Part shown: one piece after another, positions 37,917 to 46,252 of the stretch | How the letters are laid out: every line of letters starts with the position of its first letter | How positions within the stretch are numbered: the stretch's first letter is position 1 | Source of the DNA: Muribaculaceae bacterium | GTDB lineage: Bacteria > Bacteroidota > Bacteroidia > Bacteroidales > Muribaculaceae | DNA: 64,000 nucleotides | Direction of reading: 5' to 3' | Assembly (NCBI GenBank): GCA_017473615.1 | Contig: JAFUKL010000004.1 | Location: 1-64,000 of the forward strand | Notes under the pieces: generated by a model | Seen by the model: only the letters and a program-made list of their open reading frames with translations | The model's database searches: none | Told to the model about the DNA's origin: nothing | Translations under genes and position numbers: made by a program

Positions 37917-38201
37917 TCGATTCAGTATTTTAATATGTTATTATTATCGTTAAATCAAGGCATACTTTGCCATTATCTTGCAAAAGTACAAAAAAACGCA
38001 CATTCTCCGCTCTTTATCCTCAAATTATTGTTGTTTTTCCGGTTTCATGGATGCGTATGGGTGAAAATGCAATGTTTTTTTTACTTCATAAAACATCGTT
38101 TTTAATGGAAGAGCCTTTTGAATAAAAATGATATAGCACCTAAAAACAAGAATCTGTTTAATTTTATTCCGATAAAAATCATCGCATATAAATCAGGTAT
38201 A

Positions 38202-39404
38202 ATGACATCAATAAAACTTAAATTCAGGAAACCGACTGCAGATAAGTCTCTCGGTACGCTTTATTATTCTCTCATTCATAATCGTGTGGTGTGTAATATA
38301 ACCACCTCCTACCATATTGCTCAAGATGAATGGGACGGAGGCAATGTAGTGGCATCGATGCCTGTCGGCAGAGAACGAAAAGCGTATCTGAAGAAAACGA
38401 GAACTCGTACTATAATAGAGCAGTGTCGCTTGGAACGAATCGTAAGACGACTTAAAGACAGTCCATTGTTTTCTCTTGATGCCGTAGTAGACGAGTTCAG
38501 GCGTATAGAACGAGAGGGGACACTCCATCGTTTTATGAATGGGATAATTGCGGCTCTTATGGCTTTGGGCAAGAGCCGTACGGCAGAAACCTATATTTCG
38601 GCTCTATGCAGCTTTGAAAAATTCACTGAGGACAAGGATATGATGCTGGAAGAAATCACATCCGATATGATGAAACGTTATCAGGCTTTCTTACTCGATA
38701 ACGGTGCATCGATGAATACGGTATCTTTTTACATGCGCATACTTCGTGCTGTATATAACAGGGCGGTGGAAAAAGAGATAATTGAACAGAAACATCCGTT
38801 CAGGCAGGTGTATACCGGAGTGGGGAAAACTGTGAAACGTGCTGTTTCTCTGCAAAGCATACGGCGTATAAAGCAGCTCAACCTGTCGGGTCAGCCGACT
38901 ATGGAATTTGCTCGCGATATGTTTCTGTTCAGTTTTTACACAAGAGGTATGTCTTTCGTCGACATATCGTTTCTTAAAAAATCCAACCTCAAGCATGGCA
39001 TGCTTGTTTATAGGAGACGTAAAACGGGACAATTGTTGTCAATCAAATGGGAGCGGTGCATGCAAGACATCGTTGACCGATATGGTAAGCCATGCTCGGA
39101 ATACATGTTCCCGATAATAACAACCAAGGATATGGAGCAGGCGCGTTCACAATATAAGAACAAACTTTATATCATCAACAGGAAATTGAAACGCATAGCC
39201 GAAATGGCAGGAATCACCGTGCCGCTCACCACTTACGTGGCTCGCCATTCTTGGGCAAGTATAGCCCATAGTAAGAACATACCGGTTTCGGTAATAAGCG
39301 AAGGTATGGGACACGATTCGGAAAAGACGACAAGGATATATCTTGCTTCGCTCGACACCACGACCATAGACCGAGCCAACAGCCTCATCCTCCGCTCATT
39401 GTAA
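38202..39404 (+). CDS. Tyrosine recombinase of the Bacteroidales Tsr/integrase type
   Basis: 400 residues from ATG 38202; a longer in-frame TTG frame from 38118 lacks support. Arm-binding N-terminal domain (about 1-85), SAM-like core-binding domain (about 105-200), catalytic domain to the end. Catalytic residues: R248 (YTRGMSF), K284 (RRRKTG), R348-H349 (TYVARHSWA), H371 (GMGHDS) and nucleophile Y380 (TRIYLASLD). The first box II His is Tyr, as I recall for this family. Relatives include recombinases that invert promoters or shuffle genes in Bacteroides. It lies beside a candidate invertible promoter and not beside a tRNA, so local inversion is more likely than element integration. 285 bases separate it from lysS. 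Confidence 0.9.
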   Translation: MTSIKLKFRKPTADKSLGTLYYSLIHNRVVCNITTSYHIAQDEWDGGNVVASMPVGRERKAYLKKTRTRTIIEQCRLERIVRRLKDSPLFSLDAVVDEFRRIEREGTLHRFMNGIIAALMALGKSRTAETYISALCSFEKFTEDKDMMLEEITSDMMKRYQAFLLDNGASMNTVSFYMRILRAVYNRAVEKEIIEQKHPFRQVYTGVGKTVKRAVSLQSIRRIKQLNLSGQPTMEFARDMFLFSFYTRGMSFVDISFLKKSNLKHGMLVYRRRKTGQLLSIKWERCMQDIVDRYGKPCSEYMFPIITTKDMEQARSQYKNKLYIINRKLKRIAEMAGITVPLTTYVARHSWASIAHSKNIPVSVISEGMGHDSEKTTRIYLASLDTTTIDRANSLILRSL

Positions 39405-39410
39405 AAAAGA

Positions 39411-39443
39411 ATGTTACGCCACAAGACAAACATGACGTAACAT
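39411..39443 (+). terminator. Stem-loop after the recombinase gene
   Basis: ATGTTACG (39411-39418) pairs with CGTAACAT (39436-39443); weak T-tract. Possible terminator. Confidence 0.45.
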
Positions 39444-39482
39444 CTTATAGTAGCTTTAATACACTAAAAATCGCCCGGTCAA

Positions 39483-39671
39483 TCTCTTGTGAAGAGATAC
39501 TTAATAAGTTGCAAATTTATAAAAAAATATTGATTATCAACCTATTTACTCCGCAGAAAACAAAAATCTGTAAAAAATAAGTCCTATTTGTTGAAAATTC
39601 GTAATCATTTGTTTGAAATTTTTCACCATTAGTTCCTTTGTATGAGGACTGTATCCTCTCTTCACAAGAGA
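39483..39671. repeat. Inverted repeat flanking the promoter segment (possible inversion sites)
   Basis: TCTCTTGTGAAGAGA at 39483-39497 and its exact reverse complement TCTCTTCACAAGAGA at 39657-39671. Each arm is itself a palindrome around an asymmetric centre (GTG or CAC), the architecture of a tyrosine-recombinase crossover site. The segment is 189 bases, similar in size to known invertible promoters of Bacteroides. Confidence 0.6.
39608..39640 (+). promoter_or_regulatory. Candidate promoter of the 16-gene operon
   Basis: TTTG at 39608-39611, 21 bases, TTCCTTTG at 39633-39640 (one mismatch to TAnnTTTG). Transcription would start near 39646, at the foot of the hairpin 39648-39680. Confidence 0.5.
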
Positions 39672-39684
39672 GGATACAGTTTTT
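39648..39684 (+). promoter_or_regulatory. 15-base-pair leader hairpin
   Basis: ACTGTATCCTCTCTT (39648-39662) and AAGAGAGGATACAGT (39666-39680) pair perfectly around the loop CAC, followed by TTTTT. It contains the right inverted-repeat arm. It may stabilise the operon message, stop read-through from upstream, or be a recombinase site. Confidence 0.6.
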
Positions 39685-39706
39685 AACCCCAAAAAGCTAT
39701 AATATT

Positions 39707-40465
39707 ATGTCACAAAACAAAACAGTTTTTCCGGGAGCTGAATCAAATGGCAACATGAATCGCTCCAATCGCCAACAGCAGTCTTTTGGTAATAAACCCC
39801 ATTCAGGAACAAGACGCAGAGCCACGCTATGCGGAGATGTTAATGATTCTCAAAAAGATAATGGCTCGATAGATCAAAAGAATACAGGAAACAGTAAACC
39901 TATTGCCGGTTTCCTATATTCGATTTCTCGTACCTCTATAGGAGAATTCTGGCCTCTTTATGTAGGTCAAAACAAAATAGGCACTAATGACGATTGTGAT
40001 ATTGTACTGAGAGAAGCTACGGTATCGGGTCACCATGCCATCCTACATATCAATAAGATGAAAAGACCGGAAAAGACGGAGGCTACAATTATAGATTGTC
40101 AATCTACCAACGGAACAATGATTAATGGTAATAGTGTTTCGGTAGCTCGTCCTGAATTATGTAATATGGGAGATGTTATCACTATCGGTAATAGTTATGA
40201 GCTACTTGTGATACTTATTGATACTAAGGCTTGCGGTCTTTCAGTTGCTGAAAACTTCATATCTACTGATGATGAGCAATATGATATTCCGGAACCAATG
40301 CCTTTTAATTCCGGCGGTACTCGAAAAACCCGTCCCGGAACAGATGAACCATACTTTGTTAATCCGGATCAGCAAATGGATTCCCCAACTGAACCCGGTA
40401 CGGTTGGAATAGATCCTACTACAAATAGAGGATTCACAAAAGGCAAAACAGAATACGGTATTTAG
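39707..40465 (+). CDS. Cytosolic FHA-domain protein, first gene of the signalling operon
   Basis: 252 residues from ATG 39707. No signal peptide or membrane helix. N-terminal 60 residues are polar and disordered and carry two Thr sites in regulatory-looking contexts, NKTVFPG (T6) and RRRATLCGD (T40). The FHA domain spans about 64-172: IGTNDDCDIVL, then SGHHA (107-111), then STNGTMING (123-131), the phosphothreonine-binding loops. The C-terminal 70 residues are disordered and Pro/Thr rich. It is likely a substrate of the adjacent kinases and a reader of phosphothreonine, as GarA-type proteins are in actinobacteria; that role is inferred. Confidence 0.85.
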   Translation: MSQNKTVFPGAESNGNMNRSNRQQQSFGNKPHSGTRRRATLCGDVNDSQKDNGSIDQKNTGNSKPIAGFLYSISRTSIGEFWPLYVGQNKIGTNDDCDIVLREATVSGHHAILHINKMKRPEKTEATIIDCQSTNGTMINGNSVSVARPELCNMGDVITIGNSYELLVILIDTKACGLSVAENFISTDDEQYDIPEPMPFNSGGTRKTRPGTDEPYFVNPDQQMDSPTEPGTVGIDPTTNRGFTKGKTEYGI

Positions 40466-40482
40466 TCTTAACGTTAACGGAG

Positions 40483-42063
40483 ATGCCTATAATCAAAATA
40501 CAAAGTGACTTAAATAGGAAACAAAGGGTCTATTATGAGTATAATTCCTCCGACGCACCTTTAGGTGAAGGCGGAATGGGCAAAGTATATAAGGGCCGAT
40601 GTCGTCATGAGATAACAGGACAAGAGCGTGAAGTTGCAATAAAATGCCTTCATAGCGACTTGCCCCCTCATGTAATTGCCCGTGCTAAACGAGAGGCATC
40701 GGTTAAGCTCCGGAATGATAATCTTATCGAAATGATTGAGTTCATCGAAATCAGCGGGCAAACTGAGATTGGCGAACCGGTGGTGAGATATTATGTCGTG
40801 AGTGAATATTTGCATGGTGTAACTCTTGAACAATTGCTCTCAGGGAAAGTTACCGATTATAGAGGTGATACTATTTCATTTTTGCAAAGATTATATGAAC
40901 GGTGGCAGAGAGATCCATATCATTTTGCTTTGGAAATAATACGCAATTTGCTTTCGGGTTTGTCGGCTCTTCATGATAACGGATATATACATCGTGATAT
41001 AGATCCGTCTAATATAATGATTACCTCAAACGGTAAAATAAAACTGATTGATTTCGGTATCGCCAAGGATTTAAGAAACAGAAGGCGGGAGTTCTCTGTA
41101 CATGGGCAATTTATAGGTAGACCTAAATATGCTGCACCGGAACTTGTGAAAGGTCTTGTCGGAGACCAAAACCAACCTACCGATTTATATGCTGTAGGCA
41201 TATTGTTGTATTACCTTGTAGTAGGCACGGTTCCGTTTGACGGAGAAATGGCTGAAGTGCTTGAGCAGCAACTAACGAAAAAAGTTCCGTTAAAAAACAT
41301 CAAGCAAAACCTGCTTAAATCGGTTATTAAAAAGGCTACACAAAAAAAGAAAGCCGACAGGTATCAAAGCTGTGCCGAATTCCGATTGGAGATAGATAAA
41401 CTTATGTTGCGTCCTTATCCTGATGATTCTAAGCCTATATTTAAGTCTCTTGCAATAGGAGTGTCGGTGGCAGCGGTTGTCTTTGTATTGATTGTAGCTA
41501 TGGATTATTATTTTAGAGTGCAAGAACAAAAAGATGTTGAAAAAAAACAGGCATATAAAGAGAAACATTTAAATGACTCTATACCTCTAAATCCGATTGT
41601 TACTTATGAGGAGGCGTTGGCTCTTCTGAAGGATAATGCTACAGCAAAGAAAGGCTTTGAGGAGATGCAGAAGTTGGCGAATAGCAAAGACCACCCTGAC
41701 TCGGATGCGTTGTTATTGTTAAGCGGGCTGTATTTTCAGAGTGAAGAAAAGGAGGATAAGAACAATGTGGATTCTTTGAAGGATATTCGTGACAGGCTCA
41801 ATATAGAGATTGACAATAAAAAGGCTCACGCTTTATTGATTGAAGCTGTAAAACTTAATCCAAGTAATTATAAAGCGCAGTATGAGTTGGGCTGTAATTA
41901 CAAATCGGGAGCAAAAAGAGGTACTGAGAGGGATGGAGATTCTGCTTATATACATTTTAAGGCAGCTCTTGATAGTGCCGATTCTGTAGGAGACAAGAAG
42001 TTCAGTGAAATAATCAGAGAGAAGATGTCTAATGTGAAACCTAAAAAATATAACCTAAAATGA
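40483..42063 (+). CDS. Transmembrane Ser/Thr protein kinase with periplasmic TPR-like domain
   Basis: 526 residues. Kinase domain about 15-310: glycine loop LGEGGMGKV (27-35), VAIK Lys54, helix-C Glu71, catalytic HRDIDPSN (170-177), DFG 190-192, activation segment ending GRPKYAAPE. In the catalytic loop the usual Lys after HRDx is Asp174, a variant. One membrane helix at about 322-344, then a periplasmic part with TPR/Sel1-like helices (NKKAHALLIEAVKLNPSNYKAQYELG). Topology therefore couples a periplasmic interaction domain to a cytosolic kinase. The stop overlaps the second kinase start (ATGA). Confidence 0.93.
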   Translation: MPIIKIQSDLNRKQRVYYEYNSSDAPLGEGGMGKVYKGRCRHEITGQEREVAIKCLHSDLPPHVIARAKREASVKLRNDNLIEMIEFIEISGQTEIGEPVVRYYVVSEYLHGVTLEQLLSGKVTDYRGDTISFLQRLYERWQRDPYHFALEIIRNLLSGLSALHDNGYIHRDIDPSNIMITSNGKIKLIDFGIAKDLRNRRREFSVHGQFIGRPKYAAPELVKGLVGDQNQPTDLYAVGILLYYLVVGTVPFDGEMAEVLEQQLTKKVPLKNIKQNLLKSVIKKATQKKKADRYQSCAEFRLEIDKLMLRPYPDDSKPIFKSLAIGVSVAAVVFVLIVAMDYYFRVQEQKDVEKKQAYKEKHLNDSIPLNPIVTYEEALALLKDNATAKKGFEEMQKLANSKDHPDSDALLLLSGLYFQSEEKEDKNNVDSLKDIRDRLNIEIDNKKAHALLIEAVKLNPSNYKAQYELGCNYKSGAKRGTERDGDSAYIHFKAALDSADSVGDKKFSEIIREKMSNVKPKKYNLK

Positions 42064-42971
42064 GCGTATTTCAGCGTCAAGGTGATCCGTACCTGTATCT
42101 GAAAGTTATGGGTAGATGGTATTGTTATGATGTAAATAGTGAACCGTTAGGCAGCGGAGCTATGGGCAGGGTATATTTGGGATATAATGTAGATACAAAA
42201 GAAAGAATAGCTGTAAAACGAGTTATAGACCAATATTCCAATAACCCAACCATAAGGGAACGTGCTCGCCAGGAAGCATCGCTTGCATTCCGTCATCATA
42301 ATTTAGTGGAGATGATAGGGTATTGCGAATATGCTCCTGATAGTGGTCCTATATTCCTGATTAGCAAATACGTTGACGGTATGGATATAGATAAATATGT
42401 CCAAACTCGTTTACAAGTGCATGATCGTACTGAAAAGATTTGTAATGCGATGTGTCAGGTTTTGGATGCTTTGGAATACCTGCATTCAAGAGGTGTCGTG
42501 CATAGGGATATAAAGCCCTCTAATATAATGGTGGAAAATGATTCCAACGTAAGGCTGATGGATCTCGGTATTGCGAGATTGAATGGTGGAAATAGTTTCT
42601 CAGCGTACGGATTTATAGGTACACCTCAATATGCAGCACCTGAACAAATTCTGCGCGACAGAACGGGCAGTGTACAGTTGAATGCTGCTACCGATATATA
42701 TGCTTTAGGTGTAACATTCTATGAATTGCTCACAGGAATTAATCCTTTTGATTGCGATACAGAAGCAGATACGCTCACGCGACAAATGAGAGAGCCGTTA
42801 CCTGATAGCAGGGATGTCCCCAAGAGATTGATGACCGTGCTATGGAAAGCAACGGAAAAAGAGTCATTAAAACGCTATCAAAGAGCCGCAGAGTTCAGAG
42901 AAGCCATAAAAGAGGCTATGTTACCGCCTAAGTCTTTATTTACAAGAATCAAAGAATGGTTTTTAGATTAA
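42060..42971 (+). CDS. Soluble Ser/Thr protein kinase
   Basis: 303 residues, one kinase domain and no membrane helix. Glycine loop LGSGAMGRV (30-38), AVKR Lys53, HRDIKPSN (148-155), DLG (168-170) in place of DFG, and GTPQYAAPEQ in the P+1 region. It should phosphorylate Ser/Thr in the cytosol. Overlaps the membrane kinase gene by 4 bases, so the two are made together; 22 bases separate it from the phosphatase. Having one classical HRDxK kinase and one HRDxD kinase suggests different targets or a cascade. Confidence 0.93.
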   Translation: MSVFQRQGDPYLYLKVMGRWYCYDVNSEPLGSGAMGRVYLGYNVDTKERIAVKRVIDQYSNNPTIRERARQEASLAFRHHNLVEMIGYCEYAPDSGPIFLISKYVDGMDIDKYVQTRLQVHDRTEKICNAMCQVLDALEYLHSRGVVHRDIKPSNIMVENDSNVRLMDLGIARLNGGNSFSAYGFIGTPQYAAPEQILRDRTGSVQLNAATDIYALGVTFYELLTGINPFDCDTEADTLTRQMREPLPDSRDVPKRLMTVLWKATEKESLKRYQRAAEFREAIKEAMLPPKSLFTRIKEWFLD

Positions 42972-42993
42972 TTAGAATTCAAAAAGTGTCAAT

Positions 42994-44025
42994 ATGGAGG
43001 ATTTAATTCAGATACCTACCCCCAAATATATAAAGGCATACGCCGAATCGAGAATAGGAGGTAGGTCGGAAAATCAAGATAGTTTCGGTTATGCCGAAAC
43101 TCCTTATGGCTTTCTTGTGACCGTTTGTGACGGAATGGGGGGCGGTCCGGGTGGGAAAACAGCCTCATCAATAGCTGTAGAAGAAATCATCAATGGCGTA
43201 AAAGAAGGAAATATAGAAGATACTGTGCCAAACATCCTGATAAAGGCAATTCGCAGAGCCAATATGGCTATAATCAATTACGGTATGGAGAAACCGGAAC
43301 TTAAAGGAATGGGGTCTACGTGTACAGTTTTGATTATCAGTGAGAAGTGCGCTACGGTAGCACATGTGGGTGATAGCAGAGTATATCAATTGCGTGGTAA
43401 AAGCAAGGTATTCCGCACTTTCGATCATTCCATGGTATTTGACCTTGTGAAACAAGGGGTTATTTCAGAGGAACAAGCACGTCTTTCGGCTCAGTCAAAT
43501 GTGATTACACGTGCCTTGGGTGTAAAATTAGATGTGGAAGTTGACGTTGTGGAATTGTCTTATGAGACGGGTGACCGTTTTCTGTTGTGTACCGATGGAA
43601 TTCACGGTACTATGCCCGAAACCCAGCTGATTGCAGCCGTCAGTGATCGTAAATTACAGCTTGGTGCGATAACCGATACCTTGGCTACAACGGTTGATGG
43701 AACAGGCCGTTCTGAAGGTGGTGGTCATGACAACCTTACTTTAGCAATAGTAGAAACCAATATTAATTCAAAATTAAAACAGACTATGAGCAAGAATATG
43801 AAAATATCCTTTTTGATTTTGTGTGTCGTGTGTGCAATAAGCCTTATCGTAAATGTCTTTGCTGTTTCAAGTAAATCGGAGGTTGAGTTCAAGGATGGGT
43901 TCCTGACAATGGACTCTGTAACGTATGATAAAAACTTTAAGGATTCTGTGCAAATTAAAGTAGACAACGATACTACTACTATTACATATTATAATCAAAA
44001 CGTCACTAAAAAAGAAAATAAATAA
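42994..44025 (+). CDS. PP2C-family protein phosphatase with C-terminal membrane helix
   Basis: 343 residues. PP2C domain about 12-255 with RSENQDS (24-30), CDGMGGGPGG (45-54, metal Asp46), AHVGDSR (123-129), CTDGIHG (199-205, Asp201) and GHDNLT (244-249, metal Asp246). A membrane helix at about 271-291 anchors it, leaving 50 residues in the periplasm. It should reverse the phosphorylation made by the two kinases at the inner membrane. Confidence 0.94.
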   Translation: MEDLIQIPTPKYIKAYAESRIGGRSENQDSFGYAETPYGFLVTVCDGMGGGPGGKTASSIAVEEIINGVKEGNIEDTVPNILIKAIRRANMAIINYGMEKPELKGMGSTCTVLIISEKCATVAHVGDSRVYQLRGKSKVFRTFDHSMVFDLVKQGVISEEQARLSAQSNVITRALGVKLDVEVDVVELSYETGDRFLLCTDGIHGTMPETQLIAAVSDRKLQLGAITDTLATTVDGTGRSEGGGHDNLTLAIVETNINSKLKQTMSKNMKISFLILCVVCAISLIVNVFAVSSKSEVEFKDGFLTMDSVTYDKNFKDSVQIKVDNDTTTITYYNQNVTKKENK

Positions 44026-44034
44026 AAATACAAT

Positions 44035-44655
44035 ATGAAAACTTATTCTATAGGTCGCGAATTAGGTTGCGACATCGTAATTAATGACTCAACCGATGTG
44101 GTGAGCCGTCGTCATGCCATATTGAATGTGACACCTACCGGTTCTATGACTATCATAGACCAAAGTAGCAATGGAACGTATGTTAATGGTATACGAATCA
44201 ATTCAAATGTTCCGGTACCGGTTACTCGCAAGGATATAATATCATTTGCCCATGTTGCTAAACTTGATTGGAACATGGTACCTCGTTCTAATGCTTGGGT
44301 TAAATATGCCGTGAGTGCTGTGGTTGCGGTAGCTATTGTTGCATTCTTGGCATTTGGCTTGGATTATTTCAAGAATACAGATGTAGAACCGGTAACACCT
44401 CAAGATAGGACCGCTTTAATCGATTCTGTAAAGAAAGCTGAAATGGCTAAGCAGGATTCTTTGCATAAAATCGAAAAGGCTAAGCAAGATTCCATAAAGA
44501 AAGCCGAAAAAGGAAAACAAGATTCTATAAGGAAAGCAAAGAAAGCTGAAGAAGCCAAGAAAAAGAAAGCAGAGGAGTCCTCAAAGAAAAAGTCAAAAAA
44601 GAATAAAGAAAAAGAAGATTCAACAAAACAGAGAAGTGAAAGAGTTATAGGATAA
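44035..44655 (+). CDS. FHA protein with one membrane helix and Lys-rich periplasmic tail
   Basis: 206 residues. FHA domain 1-80 (SIGRELGCDIVI, VSRRHAIL at 23-30, SSNGTYVNG at 44-52); membrane helix about 90-110; then about 95 residues made of Lys/Glu/Ala-rich repeats in which K-x-QDS recurs at an 11-residue pitch (AKQDSLHKIEK, AKQDSIKKAEK, GKQDSIRKAKK). The tail should be a long charged helix or coiled coil in the periplasm, perhaps binding peptidoglycan or another helix. It is 9 bases after the phosphatase gene. Confidence 0.85.
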   Translation: MKTYSIGRELGCDIVINDSTDVVSRRHAILNVTPTGSMTIIDQSSNGTYVNGIRINSNVPVPVTRKDIISFAHVAKLDWNMVPRSNAWVKYAVSAVVAVAIVAFLAFGLDYFKNTDVEPVTPQDRTALIDSVKKAEMAKQDSLHKIEKAKQDSIKKAEKGKQDSIRKAKKAEEAKKKKAEESSKKKSKKNKEKEDSTKQRSERVIG

Positions 44656-44680
44656 AAACAACCCTAAAAATACTATCATT

Positions 44681-46252
44681 ATGAGATTACTTAAAATAGG
44701 TAGAGATACTGCATGTGATATAGTTTTACACAGCAGTAAAGTGAGTTCACTTCATGCCGAAATTACATTGCTAAACAACGGTGACATTTTGCTTGAAGAC
44801 AAGAACAGCACCAATGGAACTTATGTAATGAACCGCCCTATCAAGCCGGGTACACAAGTAACCATTAAACATGGCGATGCCATACGTTTCGCCGATGTGG
44901 AATTACTATGGAGCCAGATTCCAATGCCTGAGGATAATTCCGGTTATAAGGCTGTATTTGGCATCGGTTCCAATTTCCGTAACGAAATACAACTTTCAGG
45001 AAATACTGTGAGTCGTTTTCATGCTACATTGAAAATCGATAAGAAAGGAAAAGCATTCTTGCAGGATCACAGTAAGAACGGTTCTACGGTAAATGGAATG
45101 CCGGTGAAAAACGGTCAAACTGTGAGGGTGAAACGTTCCGATTCTATTGTCTGTGGTGGCGTTCCGGTAAATATATCTCAATATATCCCCGGCAATATGG
45201 CAGCTAAGGCAATGCGTATAGCTGCTTCTCTCATTATCCTTATAGGTTGTGCGTATGGAATTTATAAATACTTTTTTGATAGTGTTACTCCTATAACTAC
45301 AGAAGCTATGCAGAATGCTACGGCATGTGTATATGGAGGATACTATTTCACAGTTGAAATAAAAGATGATCCATTTAATGGTAAATTCAAAGATTGGCCA
45401 ACCGTATGGACGTTTGGTCATGATGGCTCACGCAGATTAGTAAACAAAAATTTCAATATATATTGTGATGAACTAGATATGTATAGAGGAGAAGTAAAAG
45501 CTTTTAATTATACGGGAACAGCATTCTTTATTTCAGAAGATGGAGAAATGGGAACTAACCGCCATGTAGCCGTTCCTTGGGAATATGACAAAAAAGATTA
45601 TGAAGAAGTTATACGAAATTTTATCGGAATGATGAAAACGTATTTTGCAGGTAAGTTGGCTTCCAAAATCACTTCAGATTCTATTAAGAAAACGGTAATA
45701 TCAGAGCGATATAATAAGTCAGATATAGAAATAGGTGGAATATTTGAATTTTTGGGTATTGGTTTAACAGGAACAAAAGTTAATAGTGTACTTGATATAC
45801 ATCACTGCCAAGTCATCGCTGAGTCAGGTGACAAAGATAAGGATGTTGCACTTATTCGACTAAATACTCGTAAAACTCCGGAATATCTTGTGAAGATGAA
45901 AGCAGTTTATGATATTACAAAGGCGCGTGTAGATGAAACCTCGTTGAAACCACAAGAAGATGAATTTTTAATCACAGGTTATCCTTTAGGTGAATGGATT
46001 GGAACAAAGCTGTTTAATGGAGCCGAGCTACGTCCAACAATGCACAAAGCAACATTAAGTAATATCCCGGATGATAATTGTATTCAAATACAGGTTGTAG
46101 GAACCGGAGGACAGAGCGGATCTCCTGTAATAGACAAGAAACATCGTCTTGTGGGTGTGTTGTGCAGTGGATTCGGAGGTACTGAAGTTACCTACTGCTG
46201 CAATATTAAGCATCTTGTGGAACTTTATAACAAGCACAAGGTTAGAAAATGA
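44681..46252 (+). CDS. Double-FHA transmembrane trypsin-like serine protease
   Basis: 523 residues. Two tandem FHA domains: 1-78 (KIGRDTACDIVL, SSLHAEI, NSTNGTYV) and 88-170 (GIGSNFRNEI, VSRFHATL, SKNGSTVNG). A membrane helix follows at about 181-199. Residues about 275-515 form a chymotrypsin/HtrA-fold protease with the triad H295 (TNRHVA), D388 (DKDVALI) and S479 (GGQSGSPV). FHA domains would be cytosolic and the protease periplasmic, so phosphorylation inside could control proteolysis outside. The stop overlaps the WG-repeat gene (ATGA). Confidence 0.92.
   Translation: MRLLKIGRDTACDIVLHSSKVSSLHAEITLLNNGDILLEDKNSTNGTYVMNRPIKPGTQVTIKHGDAIRFADVELLWSQIPMPEDNSGYKAVFGIGSNFRNEIQLSGNTVSRFHATLKIDKKGKAFLQDHSKNGSTVNGMPVKNGQTVRVKRSDSIVCGGVPVNISQYIPGNMAAKAMRIAASLIILIGCAYGIYKYFFDSVTPITTEAMQNATACVYGGYYFTVEIKDDPFNGKFKDWPTVWTFGHDGSRRLVNKNFNIYCDELDMYRGEVKAFNYTGTAFFISEDGEMGTNRHVAVPWEYDKKDYEEVIRNFIGMMKTYFAGKLASKITSDSIKKTVISERYNKSDIEIGGIFEFLGIGLTGTKVNSVLDIHHCQVIAESGDKDKDVALIRLNTRKTPEYLVKMKAVYDITKARVDETSLKPQEDEFLITGYPLGEWIGTKLFNGAELRPTMHKATLSNIPDDNCIQIQVVGTGGQSGSPVIDKKHRLVGVLCSGFGGTEVTYCCNIKHLVELYNKHKVRK

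Larger units (their letters stand above)
39405..39706. other. Intergenic region between recombinase and operon: candidate invertible promoter
   Basis: Holds a stem-loop after the recombinase gene (39411-39443), a 15-base inverted repeat whose arms lie at 39483-39497 and 39657-39671, a near-consensus promoter between the arms (39608-39640), and a perfect 15-base hairpin at 39648-39680. See findings. Confidence 0.7.

Noticed and set aside
38118-38201. Longer recombinase from a TTG start
   Set aside because: Family members begin near MTSIKLKFRK, which matches ATG 38202.
39638-39706. TTG-initiated extension of the first FHA gene
   Set aside because: It runs through the promoter and the leader hairpin and has no family support.
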